This document shows, piece by piece, positions 1-8,258 of a DNA stretch of 33,332 nucleotides; within the stretch, counting starts at the first letter, position 1; every line of letters starts with the position of its first letter. The notes under the pieces are model-generated. The model worked only from the letters and a program-made list of their open reading frames with translations. It was not told where the DNA came from and searched no databases. The DNA lies in contig JAGWNX010000042.1 of assembly GCA_028872955.1 (NCBI GenBank), positions 1 through 33,332 of the forward strand, in the 5' to 3' direction. The position numbers and the translations under genes are program-made. Source of the stretch: Acidobacteriota bacterium (GTDB taxonomy: Bacteria; Acidobacteriota; Terriglobia; Terriglobales; Acidobacteriaceae).

Positions 1-2
1 CT

Positions 3-74
3 TTTGAGGGACAAGGCGTCACCTGCGAAGGCAACCTTCGAGATTGTATGCGTTTCCTGGTCGAAGCAAAATAA
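3..74 (+). CDS. possible 3' end of a gene entering from the left edge
   Basis: A reading frame is open from the window edge to a TAA at 72-74 and would encode about 23 residues ending in FLVEAK. It would converge on pstS and stop just before the shared hairpin at 77-108. Another frame is also open over this short stretch (to TGA at 94-96), so coding status is weak. I do not recognise a family from so few residues. Confidence 0.2.
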   Translation, partial: FEGQGVTCEGNLRDCMRFLVEAK

Positions 75-108
75 AAACGCCGTGCAGGCTGGTTGACCTG
101 CACGGCGT
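68..108 (-). terminator. rho-independent terminator of pstS
   Basis: A perfect 12-bp inverted repeat (77-88 with 97-108, 8-nt loop) is followed, reading on the minus strand, by a T-rich run (complement of 68-76, consensus TTTTATTTT). It begins 5 bp after the pstS stop codon. The A-rich side lies before the hairpin on the plus strand, so it should work efficiently only for leftward transcripts. Stem length, GC content and T-run are all typical of an intrinsic terminator. Confidence 0.85.
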
Positions 109-113
109 CCATG

Positions 114-1121
114 CTACTTGATCTGCGCGATCGTCTTGCGAACCATGTCCTGCACCTGCTTGGGCAGCGGGGCATAGGTCATGGCAGCAGCCTCAGACTC
201 ACCGTGCGCCAGCATCCAGTTCAGGAAGGCGTTGAGGGCCTTGGCCTTGCTGGGATCGGTGGAGTGCGTCGGGATCAGCAGCCAGGTAAAGCTCGAGATG
301 GGGTAGCTGGTGGCACCGGCGGCGTTGGTGATCGACACGCGGTAGTCAGCCGGCATCGACTTGGCAGCCGCAGCGGCCGCAGCCGTCACGCCATCGGTCG
401 AAGCCTTCACAAACTTGCCCGCGGCGTTCTTCACCGTGCCGTACTCCATTTTGTTCTGCACGGCGTAGATCAGCTCAACGTAGCCGAACGAGAAGGGAGC
501 CTGACGCACCATGCCGGCCACACCCTCGTTGCCCTTCTGGCCGATACCCGTGGGCCACTTCACCGAGGTCGACTTGCCCACCTTGGACTGCCAGTTGGAG
601 CTCACCTTCGACAGGTAGTCCGTAAAGATGTACGTGGTGCCGCTTCCATCCGAACGATAGACCGGCAGGATGGCCTTCGCCGGCAGATTCACGCCCGGGT
701 TGTCCTTGGCGATGCGCGGGTCGTTCCACTTGCTGATCGTGCCCAGGTAGATGTCGGCGATCACGTCACCCGAGAAGTTCAGCGGGGTGGAGACGCCAGG
801 CAGGTTGTAGACCGGCACCACGGCACCCAGCACCGTGGGTATGTGCATGGTCTTGACCTTGGCCGCAGCAATCTGCTCGTCGTTCATCGGGCCGTCGGAG
901 GCGCCAAAGTCAACCGTGCCCTCGCTCACCTGACGAATGCCGCCGCCGGAGCCGATCGACTGATAGTTGATCTTGATGCCAGGATTTGCCTGGGCAAACT
1001 CCGAGAACCACTTGGAGTAGATCGGATACGGGAACGTTGCTCCCGCGCCGTTCAGGTTCTGGGCGGCGGCAGTCATGCTGCCGGCTACGAGTACTGCAAT
1101 TGCTAGAAGATTCCGTTTCAC
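114..1121 (-). CDS. pstS: periplasmic phosphate-binding protein PstS
   Basis: This is the substrate-binding subunit of the high-affinity phosphate ABC transporter, which captures phosphate in the periplasm. The mature N-terminus carries the family hallmark GAGATFPYPIYSKW, followed by a glycine-rich GSGGGIRQ phosphate-loop region, DFGASDGPM, and later SDGSGTTYIFTDYL, all typical of PstS. The length of about 335 residues is normal. I prefer the GTG at 1119-1121, which has an AGGGGGA ribosome-binding site and gives a clean signal peptide (KRNLLAIAVLVAGSMTAAAQ). An ATG nine codons upstream (1148) has no ribosome-binding site. It follows phoB and phoR on the same strand, with a 110-bp gap that holds a candidate Pho box. 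The permease and ATPase genes pstC, pstA and pstB are not in the window, and the terminator just after this gene argues against a directly downstream pstC. Confidence 0.96.
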   Translation of the reverse strand: MKRNLLAIAVLVAGSMTAAAQNLNGAGATFPYPIYSKWFSEFAQANPGIKINYQSIGSGGGIRQVSEGTVDFGASDGPMNDEQIAAAKVKTMHIPTVLGAVVPVYNLPGVSTPLNFSGDVIADIYLGTISKWNDPRIAKDNPGVNLPAKAILPVYRSDGSGTTYIFTDYLSKVSSNWQSKVGKSTSVKWPTGIGQKGNEGVAGMVRQAPFSFGYVELIYAVQNKMEYGTVKNAAGKFVKASTDGVTAAAAAAAKSMPADYRVSITNAAGATSYPISSFTWLLIPTHSTDPSKAKALNAFLNWMLAHGESEAAAMTYAPLPKQVQDMVRKTIAQIK

Positions 1122-1163
1122 ACTTCCCCCTGAAGATCGCCTGGCCATACACGCGGCCGACTG

Positions 1164-1200
1164 GTTAAGTGTCGCCGACGAATGTTACTGGCAGGTTACA
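1164..1200 (-). promoter_or_regulatory. candidate Pho box upstream of pstS
   Basis: On the minus strand, the gap between phoR and pstS contains two GTAAC direct repeats whose starts are 11 bp apart (complement of 1195-1199 and 1184-1188). A related TTAAC follows 20 bp further on (complement of 1164-1168). PhoB-type regulators bind direct repeats with an 11-bp period. The position before pstS and next to phoBR supports the call, but the half-sites are degenerate relative to the enterobacterial consensus. Confidence 0.35.
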
Positions 1201-1231
1201 TCGGCATCAAAACGGGGAGAATCTGCGGAAT

Positions 1232-2608
1232 TTACACCCTGTTCTCAGGCGCCAAAGGCAGGGTGAAGACGAAGGTGCTGCCGGCGTTCAGCTCGCTCTC
1301 GGCGTGGATGGTGCCGCCATGAATCTGCACCGTATGCTGGGCAATGGCCAGCCCCAGGCCGGTGCCGCCGGACTCCCGGGAGCGTGCTTTATCCACCCGA
1401 TAGAAGCGCTCAAAGATGCGATCCAGGTGTTCGGAGGCAATTCCCTGGCCAAAGTCCTGCACCCGGAACTCGACCGCTGGCTCCGGTTCCGCCAGACGCC
1501 GGGCGCTGACCACAACCCGGGCGTGCTGCTGATTCCGCGGCTTACCGTACTTGATCGCGTTCTCGATCAGGTTGCTGAGCACCTGGACGATGGCATCGGG
1601 GTCGGCCAGCACCAGGTCATCGGCCAACTCGCCCGTCTCCAGGCTGGCGTTGGTGTCCTGCACCAGCCCGCTCATCGCCTGGACGGAGTCCCGCACCAGC
1701 AGACTGGCGGCCACGGGCACGATGTTCAACTGCTGGCCTGAGGACTCAACTCGCGTCATCACCAGCAGATCTTCGGTCAGGCGGTTCATGCGGGTGGCAT
1801 TCTTCAGAATCGTACCCAGAAACTCACGTGCCACCGGGCTCAGACTCTGCTCATGGTCCAGCAGTGTCTCCACGTAACCGGTGATGGAGGTGAGCGGGGT
1901 ACGAAGTTCGTGGCTGACGTTGGCGACGAAGTCGCGCTGGGTGCGCTCGACCTGCTCGATGCGGGTGATGTCATGCAGCACGGCCACGGCGCCCCCGCCC
2001 GGCATGGGAGAGGCGCTTACTTCAAAGATATGGCCCGGCAACAGGGTGGTGGTGCGGCGCTCGGTTACCACTCGCTCCTGCAGCGCGGTACGCACACAGT
2101 CCAGCGTGTCCGGATCCCGGATCGTCTGCACCAGCGCATGGCCCACCCGAACCGAGGTGAAGGCGGCCTGTGCCAGCAGCCGCTTCATGTGCTGGTTGGC
2201 CCATTGAATGCGGCCCGCAGCATCCAGCGCCAGCACGGCGTCCTGCATGCTGTCCACCATGGCGGCCAGTTCGTCGCGGCTGGCTGCGGACTGTGCCAGC
2301 AGATTCTCCACCCGGGTGGAGACCACAGAGATGGCGTAGGCCAGGCCATCGAAGTCGTGGAATGGCTGCTCGGCGATCGCGACCGGGTGCTCTGCGATCG
2401 AAGCAGTCGCAGTCTCCAACTGGTGGATGTTTCGCCGGACCGAGTTGGTGAGCAGTAGCGCGTTGATGGCGCCCCAGGCCAGCACCAGCACTGTGGCCAG
2501 CACCCAGCTATGCGGGGTAAAACGGGTCCGCATCAGCGCCACAAAGGCCAGCGCAACGGTCATTCGGACGAAAAAGGAGACAAAGAGACTGCGAGTCAAG
2601 GAGAACAC
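1232..2608 (-). CDS. phoR: phosphate-regulon sensor histidine kinase PhoR
   Basis: This is a membrane histidine kinase that should phosphorylate the adjacent PhoB in response to phosphate limitation. Two N-terminal membrane segments (about residues 8-25 and 34-54) are followed by a HAMP-like linker and a PAS domain (about 110-215). Next comes a HisKA domain with the phospho-accepting His233 in FVANVSHELRTPLTSI. The HATPase domain shows the N box NLIENAIKYG, the G1 box DFGQGI, the F box FERFYRVDKA and the G2 box GTGLGLAI. The near absence of a periplasmic loop between the two membrane helices is typical of PhoR, which senses via the Pst/PhoU complex rather than by a ligand. The start is a GTG with only a weak ribosome-binding site, 59 bp after phoB. 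The PhoR assignment rests on architecture plus phoB and pstS as neighbours. phoU is not visible. Confidence 0.9.
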   Translation of the reverse strand: MFSLTRSLFVSFFVRMTVALAFVALMRTRFTPHSWVLATVLVLAWGAINALLLTNSVRRNIHQLETATASIAEHPVAIAEQPFHDFDGLAYAISVVSTRVENLLAQSAASRDELAAMVDSMQDAVLALDAAGRIQWANQHMKRLLAQAAFTSVRVGHALVQTIRDPDTLDCVRTALQERVVTERRTTTLLPGHIFEVSASPMPGGGAVAVLHDITRIEQVERTQRDFVANVSHELRTPLTSITGYVETLLDHEQSLSPVAREFLGTILKNATRMNRLTEDLLVMTRVESSGQQLNIVPVAASLLVRDSVQAMSGLVQDTNASLETGELADDLVLADPDAIVQVLSNLIENAIKYGKPRNQQHARVVVSARRLAEPEPAVEFRVQDFGQGIASEHLDRIFERFYRVDKARSRESGGTGLGLAIAQHTVQIHGGTIHAESELNAGSTFVFTLPLAPENRV

Positions 2609-2621
2609 CAGTTCATGCCAC

Positions 2622-2641
2622 CCGGCAGCGGGGACTGCCGG
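2622..2641. other. hairpin between phoB and phoR
   Basis: A perfect 7-bp GC-rich inverted repeat (2622-2628 with 2635-2641, 6-nt loop) lies in the 59-bp gap between phoB and phoR. There is no T-run, so it is not an intrinsic terminator. It could be an mRNA stability or processing element. Confidence 0.3.
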
Positions 2642-2667
2642 GGCAGGCGGTCAGAGAGTGACGCGGC

Positions 2668-3372
2668 TCAGGCCGAGACGGCCTTGGGAATCTCGAAGCG
2701 GTAGCCGGCACCACGCATGGTCTTAAGATAACGCGGGGTCTCGGCATCGACCTCAATCTTTTCGCGAATCCGGCGCACGTAGACGTCGACCGAGCGGGGC
2801 GTGACGAAGCGCGCATCGCCCCAGACCGCGTCGAGCAGATGATCGCGGCTGAAGACGCGCCCGGGGTGGCGGGCCAGGTAGTCCAACAGCCGGAACTCCG
2901 TAGCCGTGGTGGTGACTAACTGGCCGTGCACGCGGAGTTGCATTGCGCCGGCGTCGATCTCAATGCCGTCGAACTTGATGAGCGACGGGGTGCTGGGGCG
3001 CTCGAAGCGGCGTAGCACAGCCTTCACCCGGGCCAGCAGTTCGCGGGTGGCAAACGGCTTGGTGATGTAGTCGTCCGCGCCCAGCTCCAGGCCATGGACG
3101 CGATCGTTCTCCGCAGCCCGGGCCGTCAGAAAGATGATGGGAACAACGCTGAGCGTCGGATTCTGGCGCAGCCGACGGCACAGGTCCAGGCCGTCACCGC
3201 CCGGCACCATGATATCCAGCAGAAACAGCGCGGGCGGATTACGCTCCGCATCGGCAATGATCTGGTTGATCGCCAGATACGGGCGCACCGTGTAGCCAGC
3301 GCTCTCCAGGTGATACTGCACCAGGCGGGAGATATCGACGTCGTCTTCCAGGACAAAGATGGTGTTACTCAA
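2668..3372 (-). CDS. phoB: PhoB-family (OmpR-type) response regulator
   Basis: This is a DNA-binding response regulator, the likely partner of the downstream PhoR for phosphate-starvation genes. The receiver domain has the acidic pair in FVLEDDVD, the phospho-acceptor Asp in LFLLDIMVPGGDG (about residue 53), the switch Thr in IFLTARA and the conserved Lys in YITKPFATREL. A winged-helix output domain fills the C-terminal half (LLDYLARHPGRVFSRDHLLD, then SVDVYVRRIREKIE). The full length of about 234 residues matches PhoB/OmpR proteins. A GTG at 3376-3378 abuts the GAAGGAA ribosome-binding site. The TTG at 3370-3372 lies six bases beyond it and yields MSNTIFVLEDD, so TTG is my preferred start. 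The gene is divergent from the receiver-domain gene at 3564. Confidence 0.92.
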   Translation of the reverse strand: MSNTIFVLEDDVDISRLVQYHLESAGYTVRPYLAINQIIADAERNPPALFLLDIMVPGGDGLDLCRRLRQNPTLSVVPIIFLTARAAENDRVHGLELGADDYITKPFATRELLARVKAVLRRFERPSTPSLIKFDGIEIDAGAMQLRVHGQLVTTTATEFRLLDYLARHPGRVFSRDHLLDAVWGDARFVTPRSVDVYVRRIREKIEVDAETPRYLKTMRGAGYRFEIPKAVSA

Positions 3373-3563
3373 AAGCACTTCCTTCGTTCACACAGAGTTC
3401 TTTTGCACGGACAGCTTAGCGCATCCCGGGGGAAGGAATTACGAACGTACGATGAATACACCGGAGAAAGTGTACCTGCGGTGCTCCTGGGGCGGAAGGG
3501 TATACTCGTGCGTAAGTTGCCTGCGTCGCTTATGGCCGCAGCGGCAGCCAGACGAAGGAGAGC

Positions 3564-3944
3564 GTGCCTCTGGCCAGCAAGCCCCAACTTGTGCTGTGTG
3601 TCGATGACGAACTGGTGGGCCTGCAGGTTCGTCGCATCCTGCTGGAGCGAGCCGGCTACCAGGTGCTGACCGCCAGCAGCGGGCCGGAGGGGTTGACGCT
3701 GTTTGCCGCCAACCCGGTGGACGTGGTGGTGCTGGACTATGCCATGCCCGGCATGGATGGCGGCGTGGTCGCGGCGGAGATGCGCCGTCGCCGTCCTGAT
3801 GTGCCAATTCTGCTGCTCACAGCCTACGTCAGCCTGCCCGCCGAGGTTTCGGCACGGATCGACACGATCATGACCAAAGGGGAGGGTGCGCCTCTGCTTC
3901 TGGAGCGGTTGCAGCAACTTCTCAGCAGGCGAACGGCATCCTAA
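3564..3944 (+). CDS. single-domain (CheY-like) response regulator
   Basis: A 126-residue protein consisting only of a receiver domain. The acidic pocket is in LCVDDE, the phospho-acceptor Asp is in VVVLDYAMPGMDG, the switch Thr is in LLLTAY and the Lys is in IMTKGEG. No DNA-binding or enzymatic output domain follows, so it should act by protein-protein contact or as a phosphate relay or sink. The start is a GTG with an AAGGAG site just upstream. The histidine kinase gene starts 54 bp downstream on the same strand, so the two probably form a cognate pair. An upstream TATACT at 3501-3506 could be a -10 element, but I see no convincing -35. Output and target are unknown. Confidence 0.88.
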   Translation: MPLASKPQLVLCVDDELVGLQVRRILLERAGYQVLTASSGPEGLTLFAANPVDVVVLDYAMPGMDGGVVAAEMRRRRPDVPILLLTAYVSLPAEVSARIDTIMTKGEGAPLLLERLQQLLSRRTAS

Positions 3945-3998
3945 AGCCTGAGCGGTAGAGATACGAGCGACGGTGGACAGGGATAGGAGTGGCGGGCT

Positions 3999-5822
3999 GT
4001 GGAGCTGAGGAAGTTCAAGCGCTTACTGATTGAGGTCTCGCTGCTGCCGGTTGTGGGTCTGTTGCTGCTGGCGGTTGGCCTGTACTCAGAGATCAGTGGC
4101 TCGAACAGCACGGTCGCCCTGATCCAGCGATCGGATTTGCACATCAATGAGGCGACCGAGACCGGCGCGCTGCTGATTGACGAGGACACTGGGCTGCGCG
4201 GTTATGAGGAGACCGCGGACCCCGCCTTTCTGCAACCCTACTACCTCGCCCACGCACGTCTGCAGCAAAAGCTGGCCGAGTTTCAGGCAGTGCCTGCCTC
4301 CAGCAGCGACCAGACGGAGCGCCTGCAGGATATTCTGGCCAAACACGACCAGTGGCATCGTGAGTTTGCGGAGCCAACGATCGCTGCGGTCAGGGCGCAC
4401 GGCGTGCAGTCAGACCATGCGATGAATCTGCGCGGCAAGGCGATGATGGACTCGATCCGCAGTGATCTGGACGCCATCATGGCCACGTCGCGCCGTCGCC
4501 GTGAGGCCCGCATCGAGCTGTGGCACGCACAGGTTCGACGCCTGCTGATCGGCCTGTTTCTGCTGGCTGGTGGATTGGGTGTGGCGCTGGGCGGCTTCAT
4601 GCGCAGCCGCCTGCACGACGTCTCCGACGCGTACAACGACTCGCTGGAGATGCTGAAGCGCCGCGCGGACGAGCTGTTTGCCAGCGAGCAGCGGTTGCGG
4701 GCAACGCTGAGCTCCATCGGCGACGGCGTCATCGCCTGTGACGTGCTGGGCAGAGTCTCAATGATGAATGCGACGGCGCTCGATCTGACCGACTGGAGCG
4801 AAGAGGATGCGATGGGCCGACCGTTGGTTGAGGTCTTCCCTACCTTGAACGAGCAGACCCAGCAGCCGGAAGAGAGTCCGATGGACGAGGTGAAGCGGCT
4901 GGACCGGGTGGTGGGCCTGAACCGCCACTCGCTGCTGGTGCGGCGGAACGGTACGCGGACGCCGATTGCCGAGACGGGAGCGCCGATTCGCAACAAGCGC
5001 CGCGAGATCGCCGGCATGGTGCTGGTCTTCCGCGACGTGACCATGGAGCGCCGAACCCAGGAGGCGCTGCTGGCCAACGAGAAGCTGGTGGTTGCAGGAC
5101 GGCTGGCCGCCACCATCGCCCACGAGATTCACAACCCGCTGGACTCCGTCTCCAACCTGCTGTACCTGATGCGGACGGGCAGCGATGAGGCCGAGGCAAA
5201 GCAGTTCATGACCATGGCGGAGCAGGAGCTGGCCCGCGTCACCCAGATCAGCCGCTCCATGCTGGGGCTGTATCGCGAGTCCAAATCTCCGGTCCGCATC
5301 GACCTGCGCACAATGCTGCAGGAGATTCTGTTGCTGATGGATCGGCGCATCAGCGACCTGTGTGCGACGGTCAAGACCGAGCTGCCGGATGCGATCTTCG
5401 TCGAGGGCTTCCCTGCGGAGCTGCGGCAGGTGTTTACCAACCTGATCGGCAACGCGGCGGAGGCTGCGCCGGGCGGGGAGATCATCATCCGCCTGAAGCC
5501 GCAACCGGCGGGCATGCAACCGGACGACCAGGGGCGGGACGGCCAGGACCACACCGGCCAGCCGATGCCCGAGGGCGTCTGGGTGGAGATTGCCGACAAT
5601 GGCCCGGGCATTCCCGATGCGATCCGCGGCCACCTGTTCGAGCCGTTCTTCACCACTAAAGGCGAGCAGGGTACGGGCCTGGGGCTGTGGGTCAGCCGCG
5701 GCATCGTGACCAAGCACGGCGGGCAGATCACCATCGAGAGCAAAGACCACGGTAGCGACCATGGCACGACCGTGCGGGTGCTGCTGCTGAGCAAGCCGAC
5801 CATCCACCAGGGCGATCGTTAG
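3999..5822 (+). CDS. CHASE3-PAS sensor histidine kinase
   Basis: A 607-residue inner-membrane sensor kinase. One membrane helix (about 12-30) is followed by an extracytoplasmic CHASE3 sensor domain with the diagnostic stretch DEDTGLRGYEETADPAFLQPY (about 61-81). A second helix follows at about 182-200, then a coiled linker, a PAS domain (about 230-350) and a HisKA domain with His375 in ATIAHEIHNPLDSV. The HATPase domain shows NLIGNAAEAAPGG, DNGPGIP, FEPFFTTK and GTGLGLWVS. The HExxNPL and FFTTK forms are typical of the NtrB/ZraS-like kinase subgroup. The GTG start has an AGGAG site nine bases upstream. It probably phosphorylates the receiver-only protein encoded just upstream. The stimulus cannot be read from sequence. 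Its end converges on threonine aldolase with a gap of 17 bp. Confidence 0.92.
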   Translation: MELRKFKRLLIEVSLLPVVGLLLLAVGLYSEISGSNSTVALIQRSDLHINEATETGALLIDEDTGLRGYEETADPAFLQPYYLAHARLQQKLAEFQAVPASSSDQTERLQDILAKHDQWHREFAEPTIAAVRAHGVQSDHAMNLRGKAMMDSIRSDLDAIMATSRRRREARIELWHAQVRRLLIGLFLLAGGLGVALGGFMRSRLHDVSDAYNDSLEMLKRRADELFASEQRLRATLSSIGDGVIACDVLGRVSMMNATALDLTDWSEEDAMGRPLVEVFPTLNEQTQQPEESPMDEVKRLDRVVGLNRHSLLVRRNGTRTPIAETGAPIRNKRREIAGMVLVFRDVTMERRTQEALLANEKLVVAGRLAATIAHEIHNPLDSVSNLLYLMRTGSDEAEAKQFMTMAEQELARVTQISRSMLGLYRESKSPVRIDLRTMLQEILLLMDRRISDLCATVKTELPDAIFVEGFPAELRQVFTNLIGNAAEAAPGGEIIIRLKPQPAGMQPDDQGRDGQDHTGQPMPEGVWVEIADNGPGIPDAIRGHLFEPFFTTKGEQGTGLGLWVSRGIVTKHGGQITIESKDHGSDHGTTVRVLLLSKPTIHQGDR

Positions 5823-5839
5823 GAGGCAATGCCGCCTGG

Positions 5840-6871
5840 CTAAACCAGGTGATGCAGCTGCGCCGTAATGGCGGCTGCGGCGTGCTGGCAGGCGGGGCGA
5901 TCCACGTCCAGATGCGTGACCAGACGGATGCTATGCGGGCCGGTGATGCTGACCAGAACGCCGTGCTTACGCAGCGTGGCAGCCAGGTCCTGGGCGGAGG
6001 CGTTGCCCTTCAGGTGAAAGAGCACGATGTTGCTCTGCACGCCGGCCAGGTCCAACTCCACGGCCGGGTGTGCGGCCAGAGTCTCGGCCAGCAGGCGGGC
6101 GTTGGCGTGGTCCTGGCACAGCCGCGAGGGCATCTGCTCCAGCGCAATCAGGCCCGCCGCAGCCAGCACACCGGCCTGCCGCATGCCGCCGCCCAGTGCT
6201 TTGCGAACGATGCGGGCGCGATCCATGAGCGCGCGGCTGCCCACCAGCATGGAGCCGACCGGCGCGGCCAGCCCCTTGGAGAGGCAGAACATGACCGTGT
6301 CAAAGCCACGGGTCAGCTGCGCGACCGTCGTGTTGAGCGCTGCGGCCGCGTTGAAGATGCGCGCGCCATCGCAGTGGGTGGGCACCCCCACAGACTTCGC
6401 CTGCTGCCATATCTCTTCCAGCACGGGCAGCGGCGTTACCGTGCCACCGGCCATATTGTGGGTGTTCTCGATCCAGAGGAGACCGGTCTGCGCTCGGTAG
6501 TAGAGGCGCGGCGCGAGGGCGGTCTGGATGTGGTGCCAGTGCAGGATGCCGCGCTCTGCGGCCACCGTGCGGATGAGGCAGCCGGAGAAGGCTGCGGCGG
6601 TGGCCATCTCCCACTCGTAGACGTGAGCGCGGGCCTCGCACAGTACCTCCTGCCCGGGCTGCGTGTGCAGACGCACGGCGATCTGGTTGCCCATAGTGCC
6701 GCTGGGCACAAAGAGCGCGGCCTCACGCCCAAAGATGGAGGCCGCTGCCTCCTCCAGCCGGTTGATCGTCGGGTCTTCGCCATAGACGTCGTCGCCGACC
6801 TCGGCTGCAGCCATCGCCTGACGCATGGCCGGCGTTGGACGGGTCACGGTATCACTACGCAGATCAATCAT
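5840..6871 (-). CDS. ltaE: low-specificity L-threonine aldolase
   Basis: A PLP-dependent fold-type I enzyme that cleaves L-threonine or L-allo-threonine to glycine and acetaldehyde in the cytoplasm. The N-terminus [20 protein letters not shown] and the following [17 protein letters not shown] are diagnostic of the family. [11 protein letters not shown] provides the PLP-contacting Asp, and the Schiff-base Lys lies in [12 protein letters not shown]. Starting at the ATG at 6869-6871 gives 343 residues, the normal size; a longer reading frame upstream adds only low-complexity sequence overlapping hemW. The ribosome-binding site is a GAAGGGG about 12 bases upstream. It lies 64 bp downstream of hemW on the same strand and may be cotranscribed, although no functional link is obvious. 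Confidence 0.95.
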   Translation of the reverse strand: MIDLRSDTVTRPTPAMRQAMAAAEVGDDVYGEDPTINRLEEAAASIFGREAALFVPSGTMGNQIAVRLHTQPGQEVLCEARAHVYEWEMATAAAFSGCLIRTVAAERGILHWHHIQTALAPRLYYRAQTGLLWIENTHNMAGGTVTPLPVLEEIWQQAKSVGVPTHCDGARIFNAAAALNTTVAQLTRGFDTVMFCLSKGLAAPVGSMLVGSRALMDRARIVRKALGGGMRQAGVLAAAGLIALEQMPSRLCQDHANARLLAETLAAHPAVELDLAGVQSNIVLFHLKGNASAQDLAATLRKHGVLVSITGPHSIRLVTHLDVDRPACQHAAAAITAQLHHLV

Positions 6872-6935
6872 CTGACTCAGAGCCCCTTCGAAGATGTGCT
6901 TGCTTGCGGTTGCGATGCCAGCGAGGCCGTCGCAC

Positions 6936-8147
6936 TCAACCAGCCGGTGCAAGCAGAAGCCGACTGAAGACCTCGTTGGAGAGCATACGCCCTTCTGCGG
7001 TAAGCGCAAGGCGCTGCCCTGTCTGCTGCAGGAGGCCGGCGTCGAACAACTCCTGCAGCGCGGGCTGCAACGACTGCAGCCTGGCGGTGCCAAACCGGCG
7101 CGCGAGCTGCTGCAGGCAGACCCCTTCCGTCAGGCGCAGGCCCAGGAAGAGACTCTCCTCAAACGCCTGGTCTTCGGTGAGTACCTCGACGGTCAGGGCG
7201 GCGCTCGCCAGCATGGGCAGCGGCGAGCGCTCGACCATGGGCGCGTAGCTTTCCAGCGCGTCCGCATTGGCAAACCGCACCGCACCCGTCTGCGTCTCCA
7301 GCATGGAGTGCGCATCGAGCCCGAAGCCAAGATACGGATGGCGCAGCCAGTACTTCAGATTGTGCCGGGAGGCGGCACCTTCGCGGGCAAAGTTTGAGAT
7401 CTCGTACTGCCGCACACCGGCGGCCTGCAGTTGCTGGCACGCCTGCTGGTACCAGGCTGCGGACTGGTCGTCGGTAGGCAGCGCGGCCGCGCCGTAGCGG
7501 GTGCCGTGGGCCAGCACCTCCTGGCCCAGCCGGGAGTCCTCGTCAACCTCAAGCATGTAGACCGAGAGGTGCGGCGCGCCGCTGTCGATGGCGACCTGCA
7601 GCGAGCTCTGCCAGCTTGCCTCTGTCTGGTGCGGGAGTCCGGAGATCAGGTCGAGATTGATATTGGCGATGCCAGCGGCGCGCACCCGGGTAATCTCGTC
7701 CAGGCAGATCTGCCGGGTGTGCAGGCGACCGATCGCGGCAGACTCACGATCGACGAACGACTGCACGCCGAAGCTGATGCGGTTGAGCCCATGCTGCTGC
7801 ATCGCCTCCAGCGTCTCCGGGTGCAGCTGGCCGGGCGCACACTCCAGGGTGAACTCGCACCCCGGCTGCAGCGCAAAGCTGGCGGCCAGGGCGCGGAAGA
7901 TCTGGTAGACCTGCGCAGGCTGCAGCAGGCTGGGCGTGCCTCCGCCCAGGTACAGCGTATCCACCCGATCAGGCAGCACAGCGCCCAGACTGGCGGCGCG
8001 AGCCGGAGCCGCTGCAATCTCCACGCAAAGCTGATCGACATACTGCTGGAGTCGTTCGTCGGCAAACACACCGGAGGCGAAGTTGCAGAATGTGCACTTG
8101 GCGCGACAAAACGGGACCGAGATGTAGAGGCCGAGGGTATCGGTCAT
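6936..8147 (-). CDS. hemW: HemW-type radical SAM protein (coproporphyrinogen III oxidase-like)
   Basis: A 403-residue cytoplasmic radical SAM protein. The CxxxCxxC cluster motif is at Cys14, Cys18 and Cys21 ([11 protein letters not shown]), followed by the SAM-binding [11 protein letters not shown]. Later motifs are [20 protein letters not shown] and [11 protein letters not shown]. The HemW-specific HNLKYW motif supports HemW rather than true HemN. HemW proteins are heme chaperones that insert heme into respiratory proteins; many are misannotated as HemN. A C-terminal HemN/HemW-type helical domain is present. The ATG has an AAGGG site five bases upstream. It is divergent from the DUF1223 gene across 111 bp, which should hold both promoters. 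Assignment to HemW rather than HemN is by motif only. Confidence 0.93.
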   Translation of the reverse strand: MTDTLGLYISVPFCRAKCTFCNFASGVFADERLQQYVDQLCVEIAAAPARAASLGAVLPDRVDTLYLGGGTPSLLQPAQVYQIFRALAASFALQPGCEFTLECAPGQLHPETLEAMQQHGLNRISFGVQSFVDRESAAIGRLHTRQICLDEITRVRAAGIANINLDLISGLPHQTEASWQSSLQVAIDSGAPHLSVYMLEVDEDSRLGQEVLAHGTRYGAAALPTDDQSAAWYQQACQQLQAAGVRQYEISNFAREGAASRHNLKYWLRHPYLGFGLDAHSMLETQTGAVRFANADALESYAPMVERSPLPMLASAALTVEVLTEDQAFEESLFLGLRLTEGVCLQQLARRFGTARLQSLQPALQELFDAGLLQQTGQRLALTAEGRMLSNEVFSRLLLAPAG

Positions 8148-8258
8148 AGCTGCCCTTGTATTGTTTCACGCTGGTGGAGGGACGATGCGGGTGCAGGAGG
8201 TTGGTGTGTATCCAAACCGCGACGGCGAGCGTCAGATGCGGCGCAGGGAGGAGACACG

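Noticed and set aside
26-40. 6-bp hairpin CGAAGG/CCTTCG near the left edge
   Set aside because: Too short and without a T-run; probably chance, or part of an incomplete gene end.
93-1106. 337-codon plus-strand open frame opposite pstS
   Set aside because: It is antisense to a clear PstS and its translation is rich in Arg, His and Gly with no family signature, as expected for a high-GC shadow frame.
3450-3607. Short open frame MNTPEKVY... ahead of the receiver-domain gene
   Set aside because: It overlaps the receiver gene start in another frame and has no ribosome-binding site of its own; the gap is better explained as a divergent promoter region.
4758-5807. 349-codon minus-strand open frame opposite the CHASE3 kinase
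   Set aside because: The opposite strand has complete kinase motifs; this frame shows only His/Gln/Arg-rich sequence typical of antisense GC-rich DNA.
5823-5850. Small inverted repeat CCTGG/CCAGG between the kinase and threonine aldolase ends
   Set aside because: Only five base pairs, overlapping the aldolase stop region, and no T-run on either strand.
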